DNA of 37,500 nt. It comes from Chrysomallon squamiferum (Eukaryota; Mollusca; Gastropoda; Neomphalida; Peltospiridae). The notes beneath the pieces were generated by a model. It worked only from the letters and a program-made list of their open reading frames with translations, made no database searches and was not told where the DNA came from. The stretch covers positions 12,810,172-12,847,671 of the forward strand of contig CM022669.1 of the NCBI GenBank assembly GCA_012295275.1, read 5' to 3'. This document shows, one piece after another, positions 1 through 11,808 of this stretch (position 1 is its first letter; each line of letters begins with the position of its first letter). The position numbers and the translations under genes were made by a program.

Positions 1-434
1 CTGAAAACGAGAAAAAACATTAACGTCTGCGTGAGCGTCATGGAAGAGAGAAATAAGCGACCACCCATGTTCATCGTCGCTTTCATAAACCTATCATGTC
101 AAGACAGCGTCAGACATTAGCTAAAACCAGATTATGACGTGGTAAGTGCCAGCTTCAACAGACCAAACATCTGTTGTTACTCGATACAGGCTTCCTGGTA
201 GGGTTATGACAGTCCGAAACGAAAACTTTGTCAGTTTGGATTTGTTTTTAGCTGGTGTGTTTTTTTTTTTTTCTTCAAAGTAAAATTTAAGTAAATAAAA
301 TATTGTAATATTTTACCTATATCGAAAAAGACAAAGAAATAGCATGCAACAGTACAAAAGGACGAATATGGATTAGTAATAAAAACTGGATAGACTGTTA
401 ATGTAACAGTTACTATTTGGGCAGTTAGTGCTTT

Positions 435-545
435 TTCTACTACTACTACTACTACTATTACTGCTGCCGCTGCTGCTACCACTACTACTAATACTGCTAC
501 AACTACGACTACTACTATTTCTACTACAACTATAACTACTACGAT
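435..545. repeat. degenerate (CTA/CTG)n triplet array
   Basis: CTA units are interspersed with CTG, CCG and ATT triplets. The hydrophobic low-complexity frames across it are artefacts of the repeat. Confidence 0.9.
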
Positions 546-791
546 GCTTAGTACTATTCCTCTTCCTTCTCCTCCTACTACTAATCCACGGTTACTGTTA
601 ATACTTCTACTGACACAATTACACAGACAAATCAAATCTAGTAAACTAAACAAATACCAAACAATTACTTTTCTTTTATTGAAAAAAAAAACATTTAACA
701 TCTATTCAGATATTATAAACATTCTTTCTGCGAGGAAAAGGAAAATACTACACACTTACATACATTCACATATACCCAACCACCTACCCAA

Positions 792-862
792 TACACTCAC
801 ACACACACACAAAGATAAAGATATAAATATGTGTGTGTGTGTGTATGTATGTATATATATAT
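792..862. repeat. (AC)n ... (GT)n(AT)n inverted dinucleotide pair
   Basis: ACACAC at 798-811 and GTGTGT at 831-844 face each other 19 bp apart and could form a hairpin; (TA)n follows. Confidence 0.85.
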
Positions 863-1237
863 TTCAAAAGAAAAATGATAGGTTATCAGTTCATGCATAT
901 CTCTACTTTCTCTTAAGAATAATGTTCGATATATAAATATTTCACTTGATGTTTCATATATATTTATATATATTTAATGCTGACATTATGATACTCGGTC
1001 ATATCTGTAATGAAAGAAATGATATTGGTTATTAAAGACGACTGATACAAAGAGCATTATTAATACGTTTATACTGAAAGCTTTGATTCCTCAGAGTTTA
1101 GATACAACGTGTGTTATCTGTAGCATAAATGTTTCTCTGATTACCATTCCACGCACGAAAACTAGCGATTAAAGTTGAGTGCTTTCGCTCGAAATGGTTT
1201 AAATGTTTCTTAAAAAGAACACACCTAAAAATATATT

Positions 1238-1500
1238 TTAATAATAATAATAATAAAAATAATACTAATACTACTACTACTACTAATAATAATAATAGTC
1301 ATAATAATATTGTTGTTGTTGTTGTTACATACACCAGATGAAAATCATTTCAACAAAATGAAATGAAAGAAATGAAATAAAATCGAAAATAAAAATAAAC
1401 GAGATAAAAAGTAAAACAAACAAACAAACATACAAACAAGCAAACAAACATATAAATAAATGTAATAAACAAATAAATAAAGATAAGAAAATAAAAGAAA
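1238..1500. repeat. compound (AAT)/(ACT)/(GTT) triplets and (CAAA)/(AAAT)n
   Basis: Triplet blocks at 1238-1327 switch from AAT through ACT to GTT. Tetramer-rich CAAA/ATAA sequence runs from about 1410 to 1500. No credible coding. Confidence 0.85.
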
Positions 1501-2230
1501 ATAATAAATAATAAAAATATAAATAAATAAAACAATTTTTTTCCCTCGGTTTTTTTCTTTGTTAGTAATTCGTAAACTAAAAATAATTTCACCTAAATTT
1601 ATCAAACAAACGAACTAAGTAATATAACCACTAACAGCAGAACAAACTCAAACTACACTCATTTATTTTTCTTTCGAGCCGACTACCATAGAGACACATA
1701 ACTTCCTTCAACAATACAAAAACAGTCATCATTTAATCAAAAACTAACACATACGCGTGTGTACAACTGACATTTTTCTGCTCACTATTCTAAAACTTTA
1801 CAGTAATATTAGACGTCAGTGAAAAAAAAAAAAATAATAATAATGATCTTCGACACAGAAAATAATTACGCATCTACGACGACAACATCACGTCAGTTTG
1901 ATACATAAACATGCAGTATTAATGTCGCAGATTAATTACTTCTCCTTCCTCGCCATTTTGTGGATATTATTGCTCTTCTGGGATCGGTCTAAATAGATTT
2001 TAAATATAGATAAATCGTTACGGTCAATGATCTCAGCAGTTAACAGTTACCATTGTTGCCGCATAAGCCAGTGAAACGGTCCTCGATTATGTCGGTGTAA
2101 TTCAATAATGTTGTGAATGGACTATGAAAATAAAGAAAATGATAAAAAAAGTGTTTCATAAGAAATCAATTTACCGAGATGAAAACTTTGAAATAGATAT
2201 TACGAATCTGTATATAGTTAACAAGAATTA

Positions 2231-2455
2231 ATATGTGTGTGCGTGTGTGTATATGTGTGTGTCTATTTTTATATGTGTCAGTATAAATGGTGTATGTATG
2301 TATGTATGTATGTATTTGTTTATATGTATTTACGTTTGTATGTATGCACGTATGCATGCATGCATGTAGTTGTGTATGTATGTATCTATATATGTATGTG
2401 TGTGTGTATGTATGTATGCATACATACATGAATGCAAGTATGCATGTAAGTATTT
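2231..2455. repeat. (GT)n and (ATGT)n microsatellite
   Basis: Alternating TG and TATG units cover the block; Cys-Val-Tyr-rich translations are by-products. Confidence 0.9.
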
Positions 2456-2849
2456 GTAAGTTTTACGTGGTGAAATGAAATATTTTTAACGATAAAGACA
2501 ACAACACTATGTTGTTGTTTTTTTCCTGAAGACAATACATTAAAGTATTGATGCATCTGTTCATGATATCCTTAAACATGGCGTGACAACCACCGCGATT
2601 TTCTGTCACGCAAGTAGCAGTGCAGTTATCACATTATCGATACAACTAAATCCAATAAAACACAGCCTTTTAGCTTTTAAATGGCATGATAACTGTCCAT
2701 CTACTGTCCACTATTGCTAAATGAATTTAGCGGACAAGAAAAAGACAAATTTAAGGAATAGCTTTAGTAAGAATAATTGTGTTTTACTTTAGAAGCTAGT
2801 TGAAGAAATAGTTCGCATTAACAATTTTAGAAATTTCAACATATTCTAA

Positions 2850-2954
2850 TACTTCTACTTCTACTACTAATGCTACTACTACTAGTACTGCTGCTGCTGC
2901 TTTTACTATAGCTATGCTAATATATCAACTATCACTACAATTATTACTACTTCG

Positions 2955-2988
<34 letters not shown>

Positions 2989-3055
2989 TTACTACCGTAA
3001 GATTACTACTGCAATAACTACTACAATAGAAACAATAAAAAGAACTACTACTTGT
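2850..3055. repeat. (CTA)n triplet array
   Basis: The array is irregular CTA/CTG/TTA triplets with a purer ten-unit core near 2956-2990. Confidence 0.9.
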
Positions 3056-3608
3056 TAATACTCCGATCGTCTATTTTGCTACAAAACTATCTACCGCTAG
3101 TTATAAATAAACAAATATTATATGGATTAGAAAGAATTTTTCGAAATCATGTTTTTCTTTTTATCTTATGGAAATACAAATACAGCTGTTATCTAATTTG
3201 TTATAATACAAGTTTTGAAAACGAACCATTTTCCTTTTTCACATATAATATCGTTGTTTTTTTGTTTTTTTGTTGTTTTTTGTTTTGTTTTTATGCAAAC
3301 AAATTAAGAAGTTGCTTTACTTTGGCTTGAAACCAAAACTAAGCACGTCTAGTTTATATCAGACGCATTTTTAACGTCATTGCTCAACATGAGCGAATCT
3401 TTCAATGGAAGAACTGGAAACATATTTACACGTTTTTTGACATGCACGGTTCCAAAAAGGATTTCCTGATAATAAATATTGTACTGATTTGTTTACTGTA
3501 TGTATAAATACACTTTGGCGTATATTCCTGTTTACGACGTCCAGATAAAATGTGTATGAATGTATTTATGTGTTTATAATCAGACTGAAGCTTTAACAGC
3601 TGTAGTTG

Positions 3609-3631
3609 TTTATTTATTTATTTATTTATTT

Positions 3632-3674
<43 letters not shown>

Positions 3675-3690
3675 TATTATTTATTTATTT
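3609..3690. repeat. (ATTT)n microsatellite
   Basis: About 20 units with two length interruptions. Confidence 0.95.
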
Positions 3691-3956
3691 TCTTCTTATT
3701 ATTATTATCTTCTTTTATATATAAAATATGTGGTGGATTTGTTTATAGATTATGATCTGGAACTAGCATAATACCCATGTTAACCGGTTTTTCAATTATC
3801 GCATATGTTGGTTCTTGTGTATGTTTTAATGTAATGTAAATAAAATGTAGTAAATATTTTCTTGTTGAAAAAAAAAAAAAAACCCACAGAAAACTTTATG
3901 TTACCTGCAGGGAGCCGTTGGTTGGAATATTAAATTATCTACATGTTTATTGAAAT

Positions 3957-4190
3957 AATGATGATTACGATGATTGATGTTGTTCCTGAAATGATGATGT
4001 TGATGGTAATGATGATGATTATAGTGATGGCGATGATAATAGTGACATTGATGATGATTATAGTGATGACCATGATAATAGTGACACTGATGATGATGAT
4101 GGTCACGATGCTAGTGATGATAATAATGATGACAATACTGATGGTGATGATCATGGTGGTCATGGTGATAGTGACAAGATCATGATGACA
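3957..4190. repeat. degenerate (GAT/GAC/AGT)n triplet block
   Basis: ATGATGATG-type triplets with interspersed ATAGTGA units run for over 200 bp. Met/Ile-rich frames on both strands are repeat artefacts. Confidence 0.9.
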
Positions 4191-4964
4191 ACTGGTGCAC
4201 TCCGAGTAATGAATTTTGCAATCCATCCACGACGACGTAAAAGCCAAACGCAATATCGCAAGATTACTCAATCTATGGAAATGTCTTACACTCCATACTT
4301 TGCGCAGAGCAGTTTCAATCCGGGGCTCGTCCCGCGATCTCATAATCAATATGATATGACCAAACGGTTTGTTGTCACGTCTTTATGATTATCGTCGACC
4401 TTCGTGGCGAGCTGTTCAAGCGGAAATTCCGGCGTTTAGATTAACCCGCTACCCTGGCCTTTCCCTGTCCGTGTTTTCGCTCCGATCAGCGGCTCAGAAA
4501 CGAATCAATTTTGCGTGAAAGTATTTTTGTTCAGAGGTTCCACAAAAGCTGGTGTTTACGCGATTTTTCTGATTTGTCATGCCATTTTCGTGGTCTCCAG
4601 GTCAGAAGTGTGATTTCCATTATCAGCAAGTTTGAATTGGTTGAAAATGAGGTATCGCAGGTCGTAGTGCTAGCTTACGACATTACCGAATGAAAATTAA
4701 CACTTTGCAGAATCACGTAACTTGTGGGATAAAGCGAAATATGTTTGCGTTTCGAGATATTAAAACATACTGCATTGGTAATGACAGTACAGTTAATAAA
4801 TCATTTTGTTATGATTTAATTAAAGGAAAATAAATATAATGACATCTGTTATAACAACGAAAAGTTCAAACGAAACTGGAATTATCTACAATTTAATTCG
4901 CTTATCTAAAGTGATATCCATCTCATTTATATCTAATGGTAAAATTATGCAACTAGTACTGGCA

Positions 4965-5115
4965 CTACCATCACTGCTACGACTACTACTACTACCAGTA
5001 CTACTAGTACTACTACTACTACTACTATTACTGTTAAGTCTACTATTACTGCTTCTATCATCATCGCCATCGCCGTTGTCGTGTCGTTGTTGTTGTTATT
5101 ATTATTATTATTATT
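4965..5115. repeat. (ACT), (GTT), (ATT) triplet succession
   Basis: ACT units give way to mixed TCATCG and GTTGTT, then ATT units. Confidence 0.9.
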
Positions 5116-5260
5116 AAGAACAGGGGAATGGTTATTAGTTGTAATCATTTGAAATTAGCCAGCGATAGGTTTCATGCTCTAGGGACCGATATAAATTTAT
5201 TAATGGCTTATTCCCATCACAGCTTCGTATGACCATAACGGATTTCAGAAAGAGTTATTT

Positions 5261-5412
5261 TCGCCTTCAGATAATAAAACTTGCACTCCATCATGTAATG
5301 TGTGGCTATAAATTTGTTTGAAAAAAAAAGAAGCAATACCTCGCCTTCACTTAATATAACATGAATTCCATCATGTAATGGATGGACATAAAACGTTTTT
5401 TCTTTGCCTTCA
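5261..5412. repeat. 80-bp tandem duplication
   Basis: Two adjacent copies begin with TCGCCTTCA at 5261 and 5341. They share CACTCCATCATGTAATG / ATTCCATCATGTAATG and end in an A- or T-rich stretch. A partial third start (TTTGCCTTCAGTTCA) is seen at about 5404. Copies differ by substitutions throughout, so the duplication is not recent. Confidence 0.7.
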
Positions 5413-5671
5413 GTTCATTTTTATCCTCATTCGATAATGTCTGTGCGTTTTCAAATGACTGAACATATCGTGTTTGAAAGTAATCGTCGACACAAACTGC
5501 ATCCAGAATGATAGGGTGATGTGCATTAAGATAATCTCTAATAATCCCTAATGAATCCACAGAGATGTGAACGAGGTCACTGATAGTGGATCTCTGGATA
5601 ACAAGATTATCTGTAATAAGACGTTAAAGTGGAAAACAACAGGCAGTAATTTTGATGTAAATGAAGGCACA

Positions 5672-5674
<3 letters not shown>

Positions 5675-5751
<77 letters not shown>

Positions 5752-5767
5752 TGTGGGTGTGTGTGTC
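5675..5767. repeat. (GT)46 microsatellite
   Basis: A nearly perfect 93-bp GT run with two GGG interruptions close to its 3' end; Z-DNA-prone. Confidence 0.97.
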
Positions 5768-7524
5768 TAGCATTTTTATATATTCCTATCTCTATTTTCT
5801 AGATTACTGAATTAGTTACCACTTGTGACCTGTTTTTTATGAAAAACACACAAATTATTCCCTTAGTTTCGTTTTTAGTGGGTTTTTTTCCAACGGAAAC
5901 AGAAAAAATGTCTTGTGTTTTACGCGATGCAAGCCTTTTTTTTTCTGTATTATAATTCAAACTAATGTTATGGCAGTTCAACAAAAATTTTTATAACATA
6001 CTTATGTTTTGCATATGTCTTGCATATATTTGGGCTTATTTATATTTCAAAGTCGGGATAAATGTAAATTACTACATACAAGAAGCATTTATTTTTCTTC
6101 TGAAGCCTGTTCTACCGAAATACAGAGAATATGATGGCAGATATGGAAACTGTCCTTGATACGATATCTCCCTTCAGAGAGAAACTGCAGTGGAGTCGTA
6201 ATCCGAGAGTATTACCAAAACTGACACTCATCAATTACACAATTACAGAAAACCTTCGCAATGTCTCTTGGGCTTCCCAGTTCAGAAGTCACTCGACGCA
6301 ATAGCACAGCAATTAAACGAAACATAAGACAATAATCCCACTGAAATGACGACACAGAACTTTTGTTAATATTATGCATGCACAGAATCACTCGACGATT
6401 TAGTGCGATTTTGCTCAGTTTGTTCCTACGTCTGAATCAATCTAAGGGTCAAGCATGCGACCTCACTAATAATTGTCCGTTAAAAGTCTGGCATTTGTGT
6501 CATTGTGATGAATGCGATTATGCCAGCTATCCACGCCGTACTTAGACTTTTCAGATGGAATCTGTTACAGGGAGAAAATCCCAGTATTTAGTCGACTAAA
6601 GGAAAGTAATTTCACCGTGCTGTTGATTTATATTAATCCACGGTTTTAGCGCGCTCTTCCAGCATAACGGTCTGTCATCCGACAACACAATTACAGAGGA
6701 GAGTGAAAGAGAAAAATGCGCTGTCACATGCTTTCATATCAGGTTGTTAAGAGCGATTGAGCTTCTTTTAACACTTACCAGGGTAAACAAACTTCTTGTC
6801 GTGGACAGGTTTTTGATGAAGTCAATTATTTAGTTAAGAGTTACATAATATATGTTTTCTGATGATGAAAAGGCAAAAAAAAAAATAAATAAAAATAAAA
6901 ATAAATAAATAGCGTGCACATATTCATATACTTATATTTCAATTACAAATTGAAATTTTGAATCTTCTTGAAATATTAAATGCATCTCAGTGTCTACCAT
7001 ACATTTTTCATGTAAAACAAATCCTAGGATCAAGCATCTTATAACTGATAATTAACAATTAACACCCTCAACAATAACAACTGTAAGCACCAATGTCAAA
7101 AGAGTTTTGACATGGACATCACATAAACATTTGATATATATATTTTTTCAAATTCATAAAACGATAAAATGAAGTACAGATTCATAAATAATCTGCATCA
7201 TCTCGAAAAGAAAACTAGACGTATCAAGCGGTAATATTTTTCAAACTATGCTATATTTCTCGTACAACGACAAGACCTTTGGAAAAAATAAATAAAAAAT
7301 CGTTTTCTAACAAAGGAGTCGTGAAGCACCACTTCAACTTTTCCCATCTACGATAAGTGTTTGTTCTAATGTGTTCGAGTGGGTCATCCTGAATAGGGAC
7401 ACCCGCTGATCGATATGCGGGTGGACTGTAAAAGTTAATCACAGAAACAGCATTGAGTTTGTTCAAACAGTTATTCTTTCCAAAGCAAACGACCTCCATA
7501 TTTCACCTCCATAGCGCTGGGAGG

Positions 7525-7525
<1 letters not shown>

Positions 7526-7558
<33 letters not shown>

Positions 7559-7653
7559 GTCTCAGACATTCAGTGTTCTTTTTAGTATCTCTTCTTGACA
7601 CATTTGAAAAGCAAACTTAGAGATTGGATTCTATTCAGAACTTGGTATTGAAC

Positions 7654-7687
<34 letters not shown>
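7526..7687. repeat. poly(T)31 - 99 bp - poly(A)32 pair
   Basis: An uninterrupted T run at 7526-7556 and an uninterrupted A run at 7656-7687 flank 99 bp of ordinary unique sequence. The two runs could pair into a long T:A stem. Confidence 0.9.
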
Positions 7688-7689
<2 letters not shown>

Positions 7690-8150
7690 CCTGACCGTTT
7701 TTCCTTATTGATTACCGTACAAACACTGAAGACGCCGATGTTAAAGAGTTCGGTTAAAAACATGACTTCTACATTGCCAGAAACCAATGTAAACGTTTGA
7801 GATCACGCAAATGTTTTTCTGTTCAAGTTAATGTTGTTTTCTCCTCCGACGCTCCTGAATCTTGAGGATATCAGAGCATGAAGTACACGAAGAAGGAAAT
7901 TATTTCTTTCATTATCGAGAGAGAGTGAGAAAAAAAAAGTCAAATTCATCAGCAGAATAATCAGATATAAAAGAAACATGGTCTAAAGCAGCTAAGTTAT
8001 CATCACCATCACACTTTGAAAATGAACAATACGCAAGTGTCGATTAACGTCGATGTGTTTTTTTGCTTCCACATTAGAATCAGGTGGTCTTTCTGATATT
8101 TCGTAAAGATTATCTAAAACAGAACAGTAAAAGGCTAGTGTGTGCGTACA

Positions 8151-8223
8151 TGCATGTATGTAGTATGTATGTATGTATGTATGTATGTATGTATGTATGT
8201 ATGTATGTTTGTATGTATGTATG

Positions 8224-8255
<32 letters not shown>

Positions 8256-8285
8256 TGCATGTCTATGAATATGTGTATGTATGTA
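8151..8285. repeat. (ATGT)n microsatellite
   Basis: About 30 ATGT units with a few single-base interruptions. Confidence 0.95.
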
Positions 8286-8799
8286 ATTATCTATGAACGG
8301 ATATACGTGTGTGTGTGTCTCTGTGTAAGAAAGTAAGTATATTTACAATTATCACAGTCTAATAAGTTCATTTAAGCATATTGAAACTTCAATTTAGCAT
8401 TAGATTATGTAATAATACATGTATCTAGCCTTCGTAAAGTGACGGAGAGTGTGAATATTTCTGGTCGACGTACTGCGAATATTGGAAAATACCGATACTA
8501 GACATACAACAGCGATGACATCAGTTTTTGTCCACAAACATCAACAAGAAAATCGTTTAAAGTCACATGTCATTAATTCATATCTATAATACGTAAAACC
8601 CCGAAAGTAAAAAAACATGTCACGGTTACAAGGTTAATGCCAATATATTCATTGGATTTTTTTGGGGAATATGGAAATCAACACGTTCCAGATGATGTCA
8701 GTTCTTTACTATATATCTCACAATTTCTGACATGAACTATGTAACAGGAGAGTGAAAAAACATGTACATGTTCCAGCGTCCCCAAACTCTTCTATCTTT

Positions 8800-9030
8800 T
8801 CATTTTCTATCTTTCTGTGTCAGTATCAATTCAGCGTACGTTCTGTGGTTTCTAACAATCGAATGTTTCTTCCGTTGTATTAAAATGATGGTGAAGATTC
8901 TTATCAACATCGCAGGACGACATTTCTTCATGTACTCGTTCCAGACTTTAGAACTCTTTGAGAAAATCTTTGAAAGCGGAACGTCGAGGATTGTGCGTCG
9001 AGTTGATTGAACATTTATCTCTGTCTGCCG
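8800..9030 (-). pseudogene. possible 3' remnant of a non-LTR (LINE) reverse transcriptase
   Basis: On the minus strand a frame open from 9150 to 8800 includes R-R-T-I-L-D-V-P-L-S-K-I-F-S-K-S-S-K-V-W-N-E-Y followed by a hydrophobic/basic I-R-I-F-T-I-I-L. The arrangement (R)LxVP ... FS.S...VWN ... IxxF resembles the extreme C-terminus of many CR1/jockey-like LINE polymerases. The rest of the polymerase, including its catalytic motifs, is absent. Similarity is judged by eye over about 25 residues only and may be coincidental. Confidence 0.2.
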
Positions 9031-9935
9031 TCGTAGTTGTGGGATGAACAGGACGGTAGAGACGGCGTCGTTGACGCTTGTTACCGTCAGACGTGAAGTG
9101 ATTGTAATTATGGAGCATTCATCGAGCAATTGCGTCAGTTGTGTTAACACACAAATATTATCTGCTTCAGTTGATTGGCCACTACGTTAATTCCCGTTTC
9201 GTAGGGTGGTTGGAAGGGGAGACAGAGTTTCGGGGCAGCATGTAGGTGTTTGACAGTTGAAACAGAACACTTTAAAGTCAGTTAGGCATGCTTTAACATT
9301 ATTTTGATCCTTGTAATCTGCAGAGCTTATGAAAGGAAGGGGGTTCCAGCCGGTACTTTGTTTCGGGGCCAAAGAGCTAAGAAGGGCCCCACAGCAACTA
9401 TGCATTAACTGAATATGTTTGTTACACTATGTTGTATCTGATCGTGAAAATAACGCATGTTTGAGAGTTTACACGTAGATTTACTGGACATCAGATCCTC
9501 AATTTTGAGAAAAATCTTTGCCTGTCTCGGGGCCCGTAAATGGGGGGGGTCTTGTACCGCTTTGAAAAATTCTCTTGAAATCCTTGGTAATCTGACTACT
9601 AAAACAGAAAAAAATAAAAATAAAAAAATAAAAAATTGTGTATGCAAAATATGTGGTATTTATCCTTTTATCTATTTATTTATTATAACAGTAAATCATC
9701 AGACGTTCGTTTACAGACTACATTCACTTCATCCTATGTGTGTATGTTATCTCTGTCAATATAGGCAAAAAAACCCGTTAGTTTTTAAAAACTTAATAAA
9801 CATATTAAACTGATAAATGCTTATAACACCGTTTTACACCAAAAAATAATAAACAAATAAAATAAAATAAATTAATTAATTAAAATAAAATAAAAAAAAA
9901 AAAAAAATGACTACATCTTAATGTTTTATTTCCAG

Positions 9936-10155
9936 GTAGCCTGGCGGCGATTTCACGAAGAACATTTCCTGACAATAGGAAAAATGACTTGGATTATGAA
10001 GCCAAAGTATATTGTAGACCACAGCATGAAAGACAATGACCATACGTCATGGAACCTCATCATAAAAAACGTCACTCCTTCGGACGCCGGCAAATACGAA
10101 TGTCAGATTACGTCAACGCTGGATTATACGTGGCACGTGCAGCTTAATGTCGTAG
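9936..10155 (+). CDS. Ig-domain exon: second half of Ig1 of a Dpr/DIP/lachesin-like cell-surface protein
   Basis: This exon encodes 73 codons of an immunoglobulin V-type domain. It opens at the strand-C tryptophan (V-A-W-R-R), continues with LTIG, then W-N-L-I-I-K-N-V-T and the F-strand signature D-A-G-K-Y-E-C-Q, and ends at L-N-V-V. This order (VxW, LTxG, WxLxI, DxGxYxCQ) matches the first Ig domain of the Dpr, DIP, zig-8 and lachesin group, which mediates neuron-to-neuron recognition outside the cell. The B-strand cysteine that should pair with this Cys is absent, so an upstream exon is required; none was found in 1-9935. The acceptor is a T-rich tract ending TTTCCAG (AG at 9934-9935), entered in phase 0; the donor is G|GTGGGT, phase 1. 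NVT is an N-glycosylation sequon. GC content is clearly above the flanking introns. Family-level identity is firm; the subfamily is inferred. Confidence 0.9.
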
Positions 10156-10261
10156 GTGGGTGTGACGAACTTTAAGCTTTAAAATAGATCAGCGAGACAG
10201 ATAATAATTATTTGTTTGCAGAGTGTTCAAGTAATCTGAGTGAAAATTACGATGTACATGT

Positions 10262-10385
10262 TGATGACTTTGTGTTTGTATTTATTTATTAATTTATTGA
10301 TTTTATGCTTACTGTGTGAGTGTATTTATACACAATAAGAATAAAATTAGTAAATTAATAAATAAATACAAACATAAAGTCATTA
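10262..10385 (+). ncRNA. long intronic fold-back hairpin (unclassified)
   Basis: Bases 10264-10317 pair with 10330-10383 around a 12-nt loop. Of 54 positions, 52 pair: three G-U wobbles (10272/10375, 10297/10350, 10299/10348) and two mismatches (10307/10340 and 10312/10335). The stem can be extended by two more pairs at its base. It begins about 107 nt downstream of the Ig1 exon donor, so it would be present in the pre-mRNA on the sense strand. The stem is AT-rich. It is longer than a typical pre-miRNA stem. It could be a miRNA/hpRNA-type source, an ADAR substrate, or a palindromic MITE. No function is asserted; the fold itself is directly visible. Confidence 0.55.
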
Positions 10386-10399
10386 TTATATATGTTCTA

Positions 10400-10427
10400 A
10401 TTATTATTATTATTATTATTATTATTA

Positions 10428-10470
<43 letters not shown>
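10400..10470. repeat. (ATT)23 microsatellite
   Basis: Near-perfect ATT run with one ATC, in the intron after the Ig1 exon and just 3' of the hairpin. Confidence 0.95.
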
Positions 10471-11133
10471 GCCGAACAATATTGGTCTTCTTAATCTCAT
10501 TCAAATTAAATATATATTATATTAAGAAAAAAAAAGTAAAAAATTATTAATTTATGATGCTTAATGAATTAGGTACATTTTTGACTCTAAACTATTAGAT
10601 AACAAGAATTTTATAACTTAACACTGTGAATATAATTACATCAAACAGATGGTAGAAAGTTGCAGCTTTTGAATAACGATGATAAGGAAAACTGCTAACT
10701 AAAATATATTACATATACCTGAACACTGAATTGCAGAATTCAAGATAAAAAATATCTTTATTTATGATCATTAAAAGTATGTGATGTTTTGTGTACAAAG
10801 GTTATTAGTAATTTGAATAGAGAAGAATTTTGGCAGATTACTGTTCAAAAGCTTTTAAACAAACATCGCAAACATAATATAAATTATTAGAAATAGTCTA
10901 ATTATGTATGCCTTTATGTTTTAGCATTAAATTACTGACGAAGTAGAAAAGAATAATAACTTTATTTATACTGTAGAACCAAAAAGAAAGAATGAGAAGA
11001 TAATATTTTCTTATAACGATAGTAACAGTAATTAATTCTATTACAAGGTAAACAACGATTCTAGACGTACTTTTTAATTATTGGGAGCTTGTATCTCAGA
11101 ATTTAGTTTTTTGTTGTTGTTTTTTTACTTCAG

Positions 11134-11154
11134 GGCCACCTATTCGGAAGCCAG
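11134..11154 (+). CDS. 21-nt microexon: Ig1-Ig2 linker (GPPIRKP)
   Basis: A pyrimidine-rich tract ending TTTACTTCAG precedes 21 nt that end in CCAG followed by the strong donor GTATGT. Joined in phase 1 to the Ig1 exon it reads G-P-P-I-R-K-P and leaves phase 1, fitting the Ig2 exon. A Pro-Pro linker right after the last strand of Ig1 (L-N-V-V then a residue and PP) is characteristic of Dpr/DIP/lachesin proteins. With this exon included, the distance from PP to the Ig2 B-strand Cys (about 24 residues) is normal for the family. The length is a multiple of three, so skipping is frame-neutral. Introns on either side are 978 and 5782 bp (the latter if the 14429 exon is not used). No transcript evidence is available. 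Confidence 0.72.
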
Positions 11155-11808
11155 GTATGTCTGACTGTGCGGTTGTAGTGCTTTGCTATGGATTTTGAAG
11201 TAGAATTGTAATTTCAGCATGTAGCGTTAGAATTGCAACAATGTTTATCTCTGTGGTAAAAACTTAAGTACTGATAATGAAACGAAAGAGGACTGCAAAC
11301 AAAAATAAACATTCATTAAACCGATTTTGTTGCACTATTTTATAGCTCTAAAATAATGCGATAAAACCATTCTATTGCCTTACACACACCACCAGTATAA
11401 ATATTGGCTACGGTCCTGAAGAAAAATTCTTGGTTAAGTGTCGTACTTGACTTGTCATATGAAAATGTTGATCTTTCTTTTCCCTTGCTGTAAAGAGAAT
11501 TACGTAAAATGAATAATCTTTAGTTCGTATTCTAAACTAAATTAAAAAAAACACAAAAAAACATGCTTTCCAGTATTTTTTTTTTTTTTTGGTGCTTGTA
11601 ATGTTAACAGTTTCTCCTTTCTTATTTGCATGTCATTCCCAATGTCCTGCTTTTACATTCATTTACTGAAGTTTTCAAGCAGCCATTCTCTCCAAGGCCA
11701 GATTGTCAATCGATGTGCATGTTTGTTTCAACCATGTTCTATTATTTTCTTTCTTTTCTAGTTTGCTTATCTTTTTTCTTCTTTTTTATTTCGTTTATCT
11801 TTCTTTTC

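Larger units (their letters stand above)
1..9935. other. upstream non-coding region, probably a long intron of the Ig gene
   Basis: Apart from the repeats listed separately, no exon with matching phase and family signature was found. The missing exon should end in phase 0 shortly after an Ig1 B-strand cysteine. Stretches of ordinary composition without coding signal include 1860-2100, 2480-2840, 4190-4700, 6100-6800, 7300-7510 and 9000-9560. The last is somewhat GC-richer and unrecognised. Confidence 0.5.

Noticed and set aside
84-174. Possible upstream exon ending at the donor-like GTAAGT near 172
   Set aside because: All three frames contain stops within about 40 bp upstream of the donor, and no Ig signature is present.
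4190-4380. Minus-strand stretch resembling a tRNA-derived SINE head (GATCGCGGG...CCCCGG)
   Set aside because: A loose B-box-like GGACGAGCCCC is visible, but there is no clear A box, tail or second copy in the window.
7251-7499. 82-codon minus-strand frame
   Set aside because: Mixed composition but no recognisable domain, splice context or start context.
9931-9941. CAG|GTAGCC at the Ig1 acceptor as a recursive splice site
   Set aside because: The donor half is a poor match to GTAAGT, and the downstream sequence is clearly coding Ig1, so an ordinary acceptor explains it.
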